Below are positions 17,266 through 25,892 of a stretch of 52,697 nucleotides of DNA, piece by piece. A program made the position numbers and the translations under genes. Under the pieces are notes generated by a model. It was not told where the DNA came from. It saw only the letters and a list, made by a program, of their open reading frames with translations, and made no database searches. Source of the stretch: Cupriavidus gilardii J11 (GTDB lineage Bacteria > Pseudomonadota > Gammaproteobacteria > Burkholderiales > Burkholderiaceae); assembly GCF_007829435.1 (NCBI RefSeq), contig NZ_VLJN01000023.1, positions 132,029 through 184,725 of the forward strand, given 5' to 3'. The stretch's first letter is position 1. Each line of letters starts with the position of its first letter.

Positions 17266-18387
17266 ATGCCGCAGTACCGAGCCAAACACCACCCCTTCCC
17301 CCATGGCGCCAGCGCGGGCGCCGCTTCCATCGGTGAACGCCCGGCACCGGCACGGCGCCGGCTGATGCAGCTGGCGCTGGCCGCCGGCACCGCGATGGTG
17401 CTGTCGACACAGTTCGTCGGCGAGGCCCATGCGCAGACAAAGATCCGCTTCCAGCTCGACTGGCGCTTCGAAGGCCCGTCGGCGCTGTTCCTGCTGGGCG
17501 AGCAGAAGGGTTACTACAAGGCCGAGAAGCTCGACGTGTCGATCGACGCCGGCAATGGGTCGGGCAACGTGGTCAATCGCGTGGCGTCGGGCACCTATGA
17601 CATGGGCTTCGCCGACCTGGCTTCGGTGATGGAGTTCCACGGCAACAATCCCGATGCGCGCAACAAGCCGGTGGCCGTGATGATGGTCTACAACAACACG
17701 CCGGCCGCGATCCTGGCATTGAAGAAGTCCGGCATCCGGACGCCGAAGGACCTGAACGGCAAGAAGCTCGGTGCGCCGGTGTTCGACGCCGGCCGCCGCG
17801 CCTTCCCGATCTTCGCCAAGGCCAACGGGCTGTCGGCGCCGGCATTCCAGTGGCAGGCGATGGACCCGACGCTGCGCGAGACCATGCTGGCGCGCGGCGA
17901 TCTCGATGCGATCACCGGCTTCTCGTTCACGTCGATCCTCAATCTCAACGCGCGCGGCGTGAAGGACGAGGACATCGTGCTGATGCCGTACCCGCAATAC
18001 GGGGTCAAGCTGTATGGCAACGCCATCGTTGCCTCCGAGGAGTTCCTGAAGAAGAATCCGGAAGCGGTGAAGGCCTTCCTGCGTGCCTTCGCCAAGTCGG
18101 CGCGCGACGTCATCGCCAGGCCGGAGGAAGGCGTCAGGGCCGTCAAGGCGCGCGATGGCATCATCGACGAGAAGCTGGAAACCAGACGGCTTAAGCTGGC
18201 GCTCGACAGCGTGGTCAAGTCGCCCGACGCGAAAGCCGAGGGCTTCGGCCGCGTCAGCAAGCCACGCTTGTCGCTGATGGCCTCCCAGGTCGCCGATGCG
18301 TTCGCCACCAAGGGCCGTATCAATCCCGACGTGCTGTGGACCGATGCCTATCTGCCGTCGGCGACGGAACTGGACGTGCTGCGATGA
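17266..18387 (+). CDS. ABC transporter periplasmic substrate-binding protein (NMT1/THI5-like)
   Basis: The 373-residue precursor has a long N-terminal signal with a twin-arginine-like ARRRLMQLALAAG at about 25-37 and probable cleavage after AHA. The mature protein begins KIRFQLDWRFEGPSALFLL, followed by KGYYKAEKLDVSIDAGNG, typical of the family that binds pyrimidine precursors, nitrate, sulfonates or similar small molecules. An AAAGGAG precedes the ATG. It heads an operon with an ATPase and a permease, overlapping the ATPase start by four bases. The sigma-54 promoter suggests a nitrogenous substrate, which is inference. Confidence 0.87.
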   Translation: MPQYRAKHHPFPHGASAGAASIGERPAPARRRLMQLALAAGTAMVLSTQFVGEAHAQTKIRFQLDWRFEGPSALFLLGEQKGYYKAEKLDVSIDAGNGSGNVVNRVASGTYDMGFADLASVMEFHGNNPDARNKPVAVMMVYNNTPAAILALKKSGIRTPKDLNGKKLGAPVFDAGRRAFPIFAKANGLSAPAFQWQAMDPTLRETMLARGDLDAITGFSFTSILNLNARGVKDEDIVLMPYPQYGVKLYGNAIVASEEFLKKNPEAVKAFLRAFAKSARDVIARPEEGVRAVKARDGIIDEKLETRRLKLALDSVVKSPDAKAEGFGRVSKPRLSLMASQVADAFATKGRINPDVLWTDAYLPSATELDVLR

Positions 18388-19259
18388 CGCTGGAACAACA
18401 GCACGCCGACATCGCCGCGGCCGCCGCGCCGTCCGCAGCAGGGACGGTCGCGGCAGCACCCGAGGCGGCGCCCTTCGTCGACTTCAATCGCGTCTGGCTT
18501 GCCTACAACGACGAGCTTGCGCACAAGGGCGAATTCGCGGTCGAGGATATTTCCCTGCAGGTGCGGCAGGGCGAATTCATCGCCATCGTCGGCCCGTCCG
18601 GCTGCGGCAAGTCCACATTCATGAAGCTGGCCACCGGGCTCAAGCCCGCCACGCGCGGCGTGGTGCGCATCGCGGGCGAGAAGGTCACGGGGCCGCTGAA
18701 GATGGTGGGCATGGCATTCCAGGCGCCGACGCTGCTGCCGTGGCGCACCACGCTGGACAACGTGATGCTGCCCCTGGAGATCGTGCAGCCCTACCGCTCA
18801 ACGCTGCGGGCACGGCGCGACGAATACGTCGAGCGGGCCCGCACGCTGCTGCGCACCGTGGGGCTGGCTGGCTACGAGGACAAGTATCCATGGCAGCTGT
18901 CCGGCGGCATGCAGCAGCGCGCATCGATCTGCCGCGCGCTGATCCATGAGCCGCGCATGCTGCTGCTGGACGAGCCGTTTGGCGCGCTGGACGCCTTCAC
19001 GCGCGAGGAGCTGTGGTGCGTGCTGCGCGACCTGTGGCAGGCGCAGCGCTTCAACGTGATCCTGGTCACCCACGATCTGCGCGAGGCGGTGTTCCTGGCC
19101 GATACGGTGTACGTGATGAGCCAGCGCCCCGGCCGCATCCTGATGCGCAAGCAGATCGACCTGCCGCGCCCCCGCGACCTCGAACTGACCTATACCGAAC
19201 CCTTTGCCGACATCGTGCACACGCTGCGCGAGAAGATCGGCCATGTCCGCCAGCATTGA
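18384..19259 (+). CDS. ABC transporter ATP-binding protein (SsuB/TauB/ThiZ-like)
   Basis: The 291-residue ATPase has Walker A GPSGCGKST near residue 70, a Q-loop in FQAPTLLPWRTTLDNV, signature LSGGMQQRASICRAL near 172, Walker B LLLDEPFGALD near 193 and the His switch in VTHDLREAVFLAD. The LLPWRTTLDNV pattern is typical of nitrate/sulfonate/taurine-type importers. The first 30 residues are an Ala-rich extension. The start codon overlaps the stop of the binding protein gene, and its 3' end overlaps the permease gene, so the three are one transcription unit. Confidence 0.93.
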   Translation: MTLEQQHADIAAAAAPSAAGTVAAAPEAAPFVDFNRVWLAYNDELAHKGEFAVEDISLQVRQGEFIAIVGPSGCGKSTFMKLATGLKPATRGVVRIAGEKVTGPLKMVGMAFQAPTLLPWRTTLDNVMLPLEIVQPYRSTLRARRDEYVERARTLLRTVGLAGYEDKYPWQLSGGMQQRASICRALIHEPRMLLLDEPFGALDAFTREELWCVLRDLWQAQRFNVILVTHDLREAVFLADTVYVMSQRPGRILMRKQIDLPRPRDLELTYTEPFADIVHTLREKIGHVRQH

Positions 19260-20034
19260 GATGACTACGCTTTCGACCCAACAGCAACGGCGCGTCGAGC
19301 GCGTCGCGCCCTGGCTGCTGCTCGCGGCCTGCCTGCTGCTCTGGCAGGGCATCTGCATGGCCTTCGACGTGTCGGACTTCATCCTGCCCAGTCCGAGTGC
19401 GATCGTGACCTCGCTGTTCGAATACTGGAGCGTGATCGCCGCGCATGCGTGGCGCACGTTCTGGACCACGATGGTGGGCTTCGCGGTGGCAATCGCCGTG
19501 GGTGTGGTCCTGGGCCTGCTGATGGGGTCGTCGCGGCTGGCCTATGCGGCCGGTTACCCGCTGATGACGGCCTTCAACGCGCTGCCGAAGGCGGCCTTCG
19601 TGCCGATCCTTGTGGTGTGGTTCGGCCTTGGCGCGGGCCCGGCCATCCTCACCGCCTTCCTGATCTCGTTCTTCCCGATCATGGTCAACATCGCGACCGG
19701 GCTGGCCACGCTGGAGCCGGAGCTGGAGGACGTGCTGCGCGTGCTCGGCGCGCGGCGCACCGATGTGCTGCTGAAGGTGGGCCTGCCGCGTGCGATGCCG
19801 TATTTCTTTGCGTCACTGAAGGTCGCGATCACGCTGGCGTTTGTCGGCACCACCGTGTCGGAGATGAACGCCGCCAACGAGGGCATCGGCTACCTGCTGG
19901 TGTCGGCCGGATCGGCGATGAAGATGCCGCTGGCCTTCGCGGGACTGGTGGTGATCGCGGTGATGGCGATGGCGATGTACGAACTGTTTGCGCTGCTGGA
20001 GAAGCGGATGACGGGGTGGGCGCATCGGGGGTAG
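19243..20034 (+). CDS. ABC transporter permease (nitrate/sulfonate/taurine-type)
   Basis: This 263-residue permease has about six transmembrane segments and the BPD inner-membrane motif that contacts the ATPase, around LEPELEDVLRVLGARRTDVLLKV. GLLMGSSRLAYAAGYPLMTAFNALPKAAFVPILVVWFG matches this class. The start at 19243 overlaps the ATPase gene by 17 bases; ATG at 19261 just after the ATPase stop is an alternative. The last gene of the sigma-54-driven operon; no clear terminator follows. Confidence 0.92.
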   Translation: MSASIEMTTLSTQQQRRVERVAPWLLLAACLLLWQGICMAFDVSDFILPSPSAIVTSLFEYWSVIAAHAWRTFWTTMVGFAVAIAVGVVLGLLMGSSRLAYAAGYPLMTAFNALPKAAFVPILVVWFGLGAGPAILTAFLISFFPIMVNIATGLATLEPELEDVLRVLGARRTDVLLKVGLPRAMPYFFASLKVAITLAFVGTTVSEMNAANEGIGYLLVSAGSAMKMPLAFAGLVVIAVMAMAMYELFALLEKRMTGWAHRG

Positions 20035-20065
20035 GGGCATGGGTTTGCCTGTGACTGCCCACCCC

Positions 20066-20524
20066 TCACACATACTCCAACGGCAACGCCGTCGTGTACT
20101 TGATCTGCTCCATCGCGAAACTCGAGCTGACATCGGCAAGCTCCGCCCCCTGGATCAGCCGCTTGTACACGCGGTCGTAGGCGGCGATATCGGGCACCAC
20201 CACGCGCAGCAGGTAGTCGGTATCGCCGGCCATCCGATAGAACTCGGTGACCTCCGGAATTGACGCCACCAGGCCGTGGAAGGTTTTCAGCCACTTGGCG
20301 TTGTGCTGGTTGGTGCGGATCGACACGAACACCGTCACGCCGACATTGAGCTTGCCGGCGTCCAGCAGCGCCACGCGCTTGCGGATCACGCCGGCTTCCT
20401 GCAGCTTCTGCACGCGGCGCCAGCAGGGCGTGGCGGTCAGCCCGACCCGTTCAGCCAGCTCGGCGATCGGAAGGTCGGCGTTCTGCTGCAGTTCGGCCAG
20501 GATCTGGCGGTCGTATCGGTCCAT
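20066..20524 (-). CDS. Lrp/AsnC-family transcriptional regulator
   Basis: The 152-residue protein has an N-terminal winged helix-turn-helix (DRQILAELQQNADLPIAELAERVGLTATPCWRRVQKL) and a C-terminal RAM domain (EFYRMAGDTDYLLRVVVPD), the amino-acid sensing part of Lrp proteins. The start MDRYDRQIL at 20524 is the usual one; an in-frame ATG 18 bases upstream is possible. It lies 63 bases downstream of, and in line with, the cysteine-dioxygenase-like gene, so the two may be one transcription unit. Its ligand could be an amino acid connected to that enzyme, which is inference. Confidence 0.92.
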   Translation of the reverse strand: MDRYDRQILAELQQNADLPIAELAERVGLTATPCWRRVQKLQEAGVIRKRVALLDAGKLNVGVTVFVSIRTNQHNAKWLKTFHGLVASIPEVTEFYRMAGDTDYLLRVVVPDIAAYDRVYKRLIQGAELADVSSSFAMEQIKYTTALPLEYV

Positions 20525-20586
20525 GGTATTGCCTTGCTCCATTGCTCCATGTGCGGCCGCCAGGCCGGTATCACGCGCTGCCGCGA

Positions 20587-21177
20587 TCAGGCCGTGTCGA
20601 CCAGCAGGTTCACACCGGTGGCGATGCGTTCCGCATCGACGCCGTACAGATGCAGCGAAATCGCGACCGACGGGCCGTCGTTGCCAAGCGCATGCACATG
20701 GCCCAGTCCGGCCGGCACGCTGAAGACATCGCCCGCCTCGCGCACCACGCTGCCGGTGAGCCGGGCCACGCGACCGTCGGCGTCCCAGCGATAGTGCCGC
20801 TCGCGCAGCGTGCCCTGCAGGACACGGTAGGCACACCACGTGCGATGCCCATGCACGGGGCTGGCCTGGCCCGGCCGCCATACCAGCAGCATCGCCGAGA
20901 ACCGGGCCAGCGGATCCGCATGGATCAGGTGCCGGGTATAGCCATCCGGGCTGCCGGCGCGCTGCTCCTCCGGCAGCAACGCCAGCAGCGCATCGTCATC
21001 GGGCAACGTCCCGCGCAGCTGCGCTGCCACGTCGCGCGCGCATGCGGCGAACAGCCCGCCGAGCTTGCCACCCAGGTCGCTCCCTGACGGCAACAGCGGC
21101 AGCTGGGGCGGCATGTGGGGCAAGGCGACAGGGTGACAGGAACGGTTGGCGGCCGGCTCGGCGCTCTGCGCATGCAT
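20587..21177 (-). CDS. Cysteine dioxygenase family protein (cupin, thiol dioxygenase)
   Basis: The 196-residue cupin has the iron-binding pattern SPVHGHRTWC (His109, His111) and GLGHVHAL (His160 or 162). This fits type I cysteine dioxygenase or the related 3-mercaptopropionate dioxygenase, which oxidise a thiol to a sulfinate. A Cys at 115 sits close to the metal motif, similar to the crosslinking Cys region of cysteine dioxygenase. The frame continues far upstream of the ATG at 21177 but is antisense to the LysR gene and unlikely to be translated. It is divergent from the LysR gene, suggesting that regulator controls it. Confidence 0.8.
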   Translation of the reverse strand: MHAQSAEPAANRSCHPVALPHMPPQLPLLPSGSDLGGKLGGLFAACARDVAAQLRGTLPDDDALLALLPEEQRAGSPDGYTRHLIHADPLARFSAMLLVWRPGQASPVHGHRTWCAYRVLQGTLRERHYRWDADGRVARLTGSVVREAGDVFSVPAGLGHVHALGNDGPSVAISLHLYGVDAERIATGVNLLVDTA

Positions 21178-21194
21178 GGTCGGACTCCGGGATG

Positions 21195-21204
21195 GGAATA
21201 TTCC
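21195..21204. promoter_or_regulatory. Palindrome upstream of the thiol dioxygenase gene
   Basis: GGAATATTCC is a perfect ten-base palindrome 17 bases upstream of the minus-strand start, within the 183-base divergent promoter region. It could be an operator for the LysR or Lrp regulator nearby. Confidence 0.3.
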
Positions 21205-21323
21205 GATCATAGCGGGCATAAACGAGCATGCCGATCCAAATCGGCCTGCGCAAGGCGCGATCCGTGCAATGATATTCCTCATATTGGCGAGATGTAGGAA
21301 AATTCTTGCACCGCGGCGCGCCG

Positions 21324-21337
21324 CTGTCACCTGACAG
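21324..21337. promoter_or_regulatory. Inverted repeat upstream of the LysR gene
   Basis: CTGTCA-CC-TGACAG lies 23 bases before the LysR start. The two-base spacer makes an RNA hairpin unlikely, so a protein-binding DNA site is the simpler reading. Confidence 0.35.
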
Positions 21338-21360
21338 CCGCCCGCGCGATAATGCGCGCC

Positions 21361-22344
21361 ATGGAAATCAAATGGCTTGAAGACTTCGTCAGCCTGGCGG
21401 AGACGCACAGCTTCTCCCGCTCGGCGGAGCTGCGGCACGTGACCCAGCCGGCGTTCTCGCGGCGCATCCAGTCGCTGGAGGCGTGGCTCGGCTCGGAACT
21501 GATCGACCGCTCCAGCTACCCGACCCGGCTGACCCCGGCCGGCAAGGTGTTCTACGAGCAGGCGCTGGCGATGCTGGCCCAGGTCAGCGAAACCCGCGCG
21601 CTGATGCGCGGCCAGCGTTCGGCCAATGCGCAGATGCTGGAATTCGCCGTGCCCCATACGCTGTCGCTGACCTTTTTCCCCGAATGGCTGAAGGCGCTGG
21701 AGCGGCAGGTTGGCACGCTGCCATGCCGGCTGCGCGCGCTGAACGTGCATGATGCGGTGCTGATGCTGGTCGAGGGCGGCTGCGACCTGGTGATGGTCTA
21801 CCACCATCCGCGCCAGGCCATCCAGCTCGATCCGTCGCATTACGACATGCTGGTGCTCGGCGTGGAGAGGATGTCGCCGTTCAGCGTGCCGGATGCCAGC
21901 GGCAAGCCCCTGTACCGTCTGCCCGGCTCCGACAAAAAGCCCGTGTCCTTTCTCAGCTATACGTCCAGCGCATTCCTCGGCCGCATGGTCGACATGCTGC
22001 TGTCCGATACCAGCGAATCGTTCAAGCTAGACAAATGCTACGAGACCGATATGGCGGAGGCGCTGAAGGTGATGGCGCTGGCCGGCCACGGTCTTGCGTT
22101 CCTGCCGGAAAGCGCCGTGCGCGACGAGGTGGCGCAGGGCCGGCTGGTGCGTGCCGAGCCGGCCCGCGCCAGCACGCCGCTGTCGATCGACATGGAGATC
22201 CGCCTGTATCGCGCAAAGCCGGGAGACCATGCGGTGGACCGGCGCAGCGGCCAGCAGCGCCGCAAGCGCGAACTGGTCGACCGGGTATGGACGAGCCTGG
22301 CCGGGCAGGCTGCTTCCGAAGCGCCGGACGGCGGCGGACGCTGA
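21361..22344 (+). CDS. LysR-family transcriptional regulator
   Basis: The 327-residue regulator starts with a typical LysR helix-turn-helix (LEDFVSLAETHSFSRSAELRHVTQPAFSRRIQSLEAWLG), followed by an effector domain (MLEFAVPHTLSLTFFPEWL and onward). The C-terminal 40 residues (DHAVDRRSGQQRRKRELVD) are basic and longer than usual. It is divergent from the thiol dioxygenase gene with a shared promoter region of 183 bases, the usual layout for a LysR protein and its target. The effector is unknown. Confidence 0.93.
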   Translation: MEIKWLEDFVSLAETHSFSRSAELRHVTQPAFSRRIQSLEAWLGSELIDRSSYPTRLTPAGKVFYEQALAMLAQVSETRALMRGQRSANAQMLEFAVPHTLSLTFFPEWLKALERQVGTLPCRLRALNVHDAVLMLVEGGCDLVMVYHHPRQAIQLDPSHYDMLVLGVERMSPFSVPDASGKPLYRLPGSDKKPVSFLSYTSSAFLGRMVDMLLSDTSESFKLDKCYETDMAEALKVMALAGHGLAFLPESAVRDEVAQGRLVRAEPARASTPLSIDMEIRLYRAKPGDHAVDRRSGQQRRKRELVDRVWTSLAGQAASEAPDGGGR

Positions 22345-22363
22345 CAACGCGCGACGCGGCTCG

Positions 22364-22620
22364 CTACAGGCGCATGCCGACGGCGCGCGCGAACCGCTCC
22401 ACGGTCCACCCGCGTCCGAGCAGCACCATGCGGCAGTGCAGGTCGTCCAGCGCGTGCCACAGCGCGTTGGCGGCGGCCGGTTGCCGCGCGCCGGTGATCC
22501 GGATTCGAGTGCCGGGATGCCATGCAGGCAATCGCCCGGTGTGTACAGCCGGTCGTGCGGCGCGCGGAGTTCCTGCTCGATCGCGGCCCGGCTGTGATCG
22601 ACGTCGATCACAGCTCCAGG
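22364..22620 (-). pseudogene. Frameshifted remnant of an unrecognised coding sequence
   Basis: On the minus strand, codons with G/C-rich third positions read AVIDVDHSRAAIEQELRA and onward until about 22505, then the protein-like reading shifts frame to RIRITGARQPAAANALWHAL, ending in GWTVERFARAVGMRL and a TAG at 22364. The two halves look like one gene broken by a shift near 22500. No family is recognised and no convincing start is visible, so this may also be chance. It lies in the otherwise gene-poor stretch after the LysR gene. Confidence 0.3.
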
Positions 22621-22698
22621 GGGGGATGGCACCCGCGACGCGAGCCGGCATGGGCGGCACGATGGAGGTGGATCGCGGCCAGCCCGATGCGGGCCGGC

Positions 22699-22797
22699 CT
22701 ACTCCACGCTAAAGGCGAGGTACAGAAGAGCGACGGCGGCTATCGCGCAGAGCGCGCGGCGATACACGGCAAGGGTCTTGCGGTCGAGCGATGACAT
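22699..22797 (-). CDS. Small single-pass membrane protein (32 residues)
   Basis: The peptide begins MSSLDRKTLAVYRRALC and continues into the hydrophobic AIAAVALLYLAFSVE, ending at TAG. This gives a basic N-terminus and one short transmembrane helix, the usual form of bacterial small membrane proteins. GGGAGA lies eight bases before the ATG. The same frame is open further upstream to 23181, but that longer reading is Pro/Arg-rich and looks non-coding. Function unknown. A strong palindrome and a long hairpin lie just upstream in its presumed leader. Confidence 0.5.
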   Translation of the reverse strand: MSSLDRKTLAVYRRALCAIAAVALLYLAFSVE

Positions 22798-22826
22798 CTG
22801 GGTCTCCCGTTTGCACGTTGAACAGC

Positions 22827-22913
22827 GGACCGTCGTCGACGACGGTCCCCGGGCAAAGTGCCGTGCGGGGAGAAAAGCCGGACTGGGGGTCAGTCCCTGG
22901 CTCCCCGCACGGC
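22827..22913 (-). other. Structured leader: 22-base palindrome and 54-base two-stage hairpin
   Basis: GGACCGTCGTC (22827-22837) is followed by its exact complement, a perfect 22-base palindrome. At 22860-22913, GCCGTGCGGGGAG pairs perfectly with CTCCCCGCACGGC, and inside it GGACTG pairs with CAGTCC around GGGGT. Both lie 30-116 bases upstream of the small membrane protein on the minus strand. They could be a 5' regulatory structure for it, or operator and terminator elements. No known riboswitch consensus is recognised. Confidence 0.5.
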
Positions 22914-23321
22914 TGAGAGAAGCACGGCGGGGATGGGGGCGGGCTGGGCGACCTCGGTTCGCGGCGTGGCGAGGCCACGTTGCACCGTGCACGCACGCGC
23001 GACGGCAACATGGCGGGCATGCTGTCGGTTGGCGTTGCGGGACGGTACGAAGCGCATGGGGTCGCGTGGATGGGATAGGGATTGGGATTGGGCCGGTTTC
23101 AGGGTCCGGGCCGTCGACAGCGCGGTGGTCTGCTATTGCGCTGCGGCGGCATGGACAGGGCGAGTATTCCATAGAGAACAAGAATGCTCAACCGGGCGCG
23201 CGTACCGCCGGGCGGTACCGCCGCAACGTTATGCATTTCATGCATGACGGGATGAACAAACGGCATTGGATTCGCCCGCGCGCCGACCCTAAGCTTGCTG
23301 CAACTTCATCCTCGGAATCCA
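22914..23321. other. Gene-free region upstream of glutamate dehydrogenase with two palindromes
   Basis: No convincing gene is seen. GTACCGCC-G-GGCGGTAC (23202-23218) is a perfect inverted repeat, and ATGCAT-TTC-ATGCAT (23231-23245) is another, 75-120 bases before the gdhA start. Both could be operators for glutamate dehydrogenase. No standard promoter can be assigned with confidence. Confidence 0.4.
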
Positions 23322-24629
23322 ATGATGTCCGCCGAATCACCGATCATCACCGGCTCGTCGCATGCCGTCCCGTCGTATCTGAATACCAACGACCTTGGCC
23401 CGTGGGGCATCTACCTGCAGCAGGTCGACCGTGTCACCCCCTACCTGGGCTCGCTGGCCCGCTGGGTCGAAACGCTGAAGCGCCCCAAGCGCGCGCTGAT
23501 CGTCGACGTGCCGATCGAGATGGACAACGGCACCATCGCGCATTTCGAGGGCTACCGGGTCCAGCACAATACGTCGCGCGGTCCGGGCAAGGGCGGTGTG
23601 CGTTTCCACCAGGACGTGACGCTGTCCGAGGTGATGGCGCTGTCGGCGTGGATGTCGGTCAAGAACGCGGCAGTCAACGTGCCCTACGGCGGTGCAAAGG
23701 GCGGTATCCGGGTCGACCCGCGCAAGCTGTCGCGCGCCGAACTGGAGCGCGTGACGCGCCGCTACACCAGCGAGATCAACTTCATCATCGGGCCGAACAA
23801 GGACATTCCGGCTCCGGACGTCAACACCAATGAACAGGTGATGGCGTGGATGATGGACACCTATTCGATGAATTCCGGCAGCACGTCCACCGGCGTGGTC
23901 ACCGGCAAGCCGATCTCGCTGGGCGGTTCGCTCGGCCGCCGCGAGGCCACCGGCCGCGGCGTGTTCGTGGTCGGCTCGGAAGCGGCACGCAACCTGGGCC
24001 TGGACATCCAGGGCGCGCGAGTTGTGGTGCAGGGCTTCGGCAATGTGGGCAGCGTGGCCGCCAAGCTGTTCCATGAGGCCGGCGCCAAGGTCATCGCGGT
24101 GCAGGATCACCGCACGTCGCTGTATGACCCGGCCGGTCTCGACATCCCGAAGCTGGTCGACCATGCCGCCAGCAACGGCACCATCGAGGGCTTCCGCGCG
24201 GAAACCATCAGCGGCGACCAGTTCTGGCAGATCGAAAGCGACATCCTGATTCCGGCCGCGCTGGAAGGCCAGATCACGGCGAAGAACGCGCCGCACATCA
24301 AGACCCGCATGGTGATCGAAGGCGCCAACGGCCCAACCACGCCCGAGGCCGACGACATCCTGCGCGAGCGCAATATCCTTGTGGCGCCCGACGTCATCGC
24401 CAACGCCGGCGGCGTGACGGTGTCCTATTTCGAATGGGTGCAGGACTTCTCCAGCTTCTTCTGGACCGAGGACGAGATCAACCAGCGCCTGGTACGGATC
24501 ATGCAAGAGGCGTTCCGGTCGATCTGGCAGGTGGCGCAGGACAACAAGGTGACATTGCGCACCGCGGCGTTCATCGTGGCCTGTACCCGCATCCTGCAGG
24601 CGCGCGAAATGCGCGGCCTCTATCCCTGA
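23322..24629 (+). CDS. gdhA: Glutamate dehydrogenase (Glu/Leu/Phe/Val dehydrogenase family)
   Basis: The 435-residue enzyme has the substrate-binding N-terminal domain with [10 protein letters not shown] at about 90-99 and the catalytic lysine in PYGGAKGGI (Lys126), then a Rossmann domain with GFGNVGS near residue 238. It interconverts glutamate and 2-oxoglutarate plus ammonia. The 430-residue length and the sequence type suggest the NAD-linked catabolic form, but coenzyme choice is not certain. ATG at 23322 or the adjacent 23325 may be used. It is followed by a strong terminator and then the glutamate/aspartate importer operon. Confidence 0.94.
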   Translation: MMSAESPIITGSSHAVPSYLNTNDLGPWGIYLQQVDRVTPYLGSLARWVETLKRPKRALIVDVPIEMDNGTIAHFEGYRVQHNTSRGPGKGGVRFHQDVTLSEVMALSAWMSVKNAAVNVPYGGAKGGIRVDPRKLSRAELERVTRRYTSEINFIIGPNKDIPAPDVNTNEQVMAWMMDTYSMNSGSTSTGVVTGKPISLGGSLGRREATGRGVFVVGSEAARNLGLDIQGARVVVQGFGNVGSVAAKLFHEAGAKVIAVQDHRTSLYDPAGLDIPKLVDHAASNGTIEGFRAETISGDQFWQIESDILIPAALEGQITAKNAPHIKTRMVIEGANGPTTPEADDILRERNILVAPDVIANAGGVTVSYFEWVQDFSSFFWTEDEINQRLVRIMQEAFRSIWQVAQDNKVTLRTAAFIVACTRILQAREMRGLYP

Positions 24630-24706
24630 TCGTGACAAAGGGATGAAGGGCGGCCCCGGCAATGCATTGTGTTGCAATGCACCAACCCGGGGCTCCGTGC
24701 CCAGGC

Positions 24707-24746
24707 AAGGCGGCAGCCGGTTGATCCGGCTGCCGCCTTTTTTGTT
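24707..24746 (+). terminator. Rho-independent terminator after gdhA
   Basis: A 14-base stem (AAGGCGGCAGCCGG at 24707-24720 with CCGGCTGCCGCCTT at 24726-24739), loop TTGAT and a run of T residues. It separates gdhA from the glt operon. Confidence 0.95.
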
Positions 24747-24824
24747 TGACGGGTCAATGGGGACGATGGGTGAGGATCGTCGGCGCAGCCGATTGCCGGT
24801 TAGCGGCAGTTAGGGAAACACCCG

Positions 24825-24853
24825 TTGTAACAAAGCATCGGCTTGCGCAATAC
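24825..24853 (+). promoter_or_regulatory. Possible sigma-70 promoter for gltIJKL
   Basis: TTGTAA (24825-24830), a 17-base spacer and CAATAC (24848-24853; AATACT one base on) lie 64 bases before the gltI start. The match is moderate and other choices exist. Confidence 0.35.
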
Positions 24854-24916
24854 TATTTCGTCGGCGGCATGTTTCTTGTTAGAGTCCCGCCTTTCTCTCA
24901 TGGTCAAGGAGATGTT

Positions 24917-25816
24917 ATGAACGTTGCGAAGTTGTCTTCGCTGATGATTGCCGCGGGCCTGCTGTGCGGAACCGCCGCGCAGGCTCAAGAACTGACGGGC
25001 ACGCTGAAGAAAATCAAGGATACCGGCGTGATCACCCTCGGCGTGCGGGAATCGTCGATTCCGTTCAGCTACAACCTCGGTGGCGTTCGCACGGTCGGCT
25101 ATTCCTATGACATCAACGTCAAGATCGTGGAAGCGATCAAGGATCAGCTGAAGCTGCCGAACCTGCAGGTCAAGGAAATCCCGATCACCTCGCAGAACCG
25201 CATTTCGCTGCTGCAGAACGGCACCATCGATATCGAGTGCGGTTCGACCACCAACAACCTCGAACGCCAGAAGCAGGTTTCCTTCAGCAACACCATCTTC
25301 ATCATCGGCACCCGCTTCATGACGAAGAAGGACAGCGGCATCAAGGACTGGGCCGACCTGAAGGGCAAGAACGTGGTGACCACCGCGGGCACGACCTCGG
25401 AACGCCTGCTGCGCCGGATGAACGACGAGCAGAAGCTGGGCATGAACATCATCAGCACCAAGGACCATGGCCAGTCGTTCCTGACGCTGGAGTCGGGCCG
25501 CGCCGCCGCCTTCATGATGGACGACGCGCTGCTGTACGGCGAGCGGGCGAAGGCGCGCAACCCGGCCGACTGGGTCGTGACGGGCAAGCCGCAGTCGCGC
25601 GAATCGTATGGCTGCATGCTGCGCAAGGACGATGCGCCGTTCAAGAAGGTCGCCGACACGGTGATCGCCAACATGATGAAGAACGGCGAGATCAACACCC
25701 TTTACACCAAGTGGTTCATGCAGCCGGTGCCGCCGAAGGGTCTGAACCTCGATTTCCCGATGTCGGACGACATGAAGGCGCTCATCAAGAACCCGAACGA
25801 CAAGGCGCTCGACTAA
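24917..25816 (+). CDS. gltI: Glutamate/aspartate ABC transporter, periplasmic binding protein
   Basis: The 299-residue precursor has a Sec signal peptide (cleavage after AQA, about residue 23), then TLKKIKDTGVITLGVRESSIPFSY typical of family 3 solute-binding proteins. GYSYDINVKIVEAIK, ECGSTTNNLERQKQVSFS and GTTSERLLRRMND match E. coli GltI. It binds L-glutamate and L-aspartate for the GltJKL importer. AAGGAG lies six bases upstream of the ATG. The gene leads the gltIJKL operon, which follows the glutamate dehydrogenase gene. Confidence 0.95.
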   Translation: MNVAKLSSLMIAAGLLCGTAAQAQELTGTLKKIKDTGVITLGVRESSIPFSYNLGGVRTVGYSYDINVKIVEAIKDQLKLPNLQVKEIPITSQNRISLLQNGTIDIECGSTTNNLERQKQVSFSNTIFIIGTRFMTKKDSGIKDWADLKGKNVVTTAGTTSERLLRRMNDEQKLGMNIISTKDHGQSFLTLESGRAAAFMMDDALLYGERAKARNPADWVVTGKPQSRESYGCMLRKDDAPFKKVADTVIANMMKNGEINTLYTKWFMQPVPPKGLNLDFPMSDDMKALIKNPNDKALD

Positions 25817-25892
25817 AGTCGGCTTAAGTCAGGTGCGAAACGGAAGGCGTGTCGGGAAGGCATGTCCTTCCGTTTCTTTTTGAGGACGCATC

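Noticed and set aside
22827-22913. Known riboswitch (guanidine, manganese, TPP, glycine classes)
   Set aside because: The stems are strong, but none of the conserved loop sequences of these classes could be matched.
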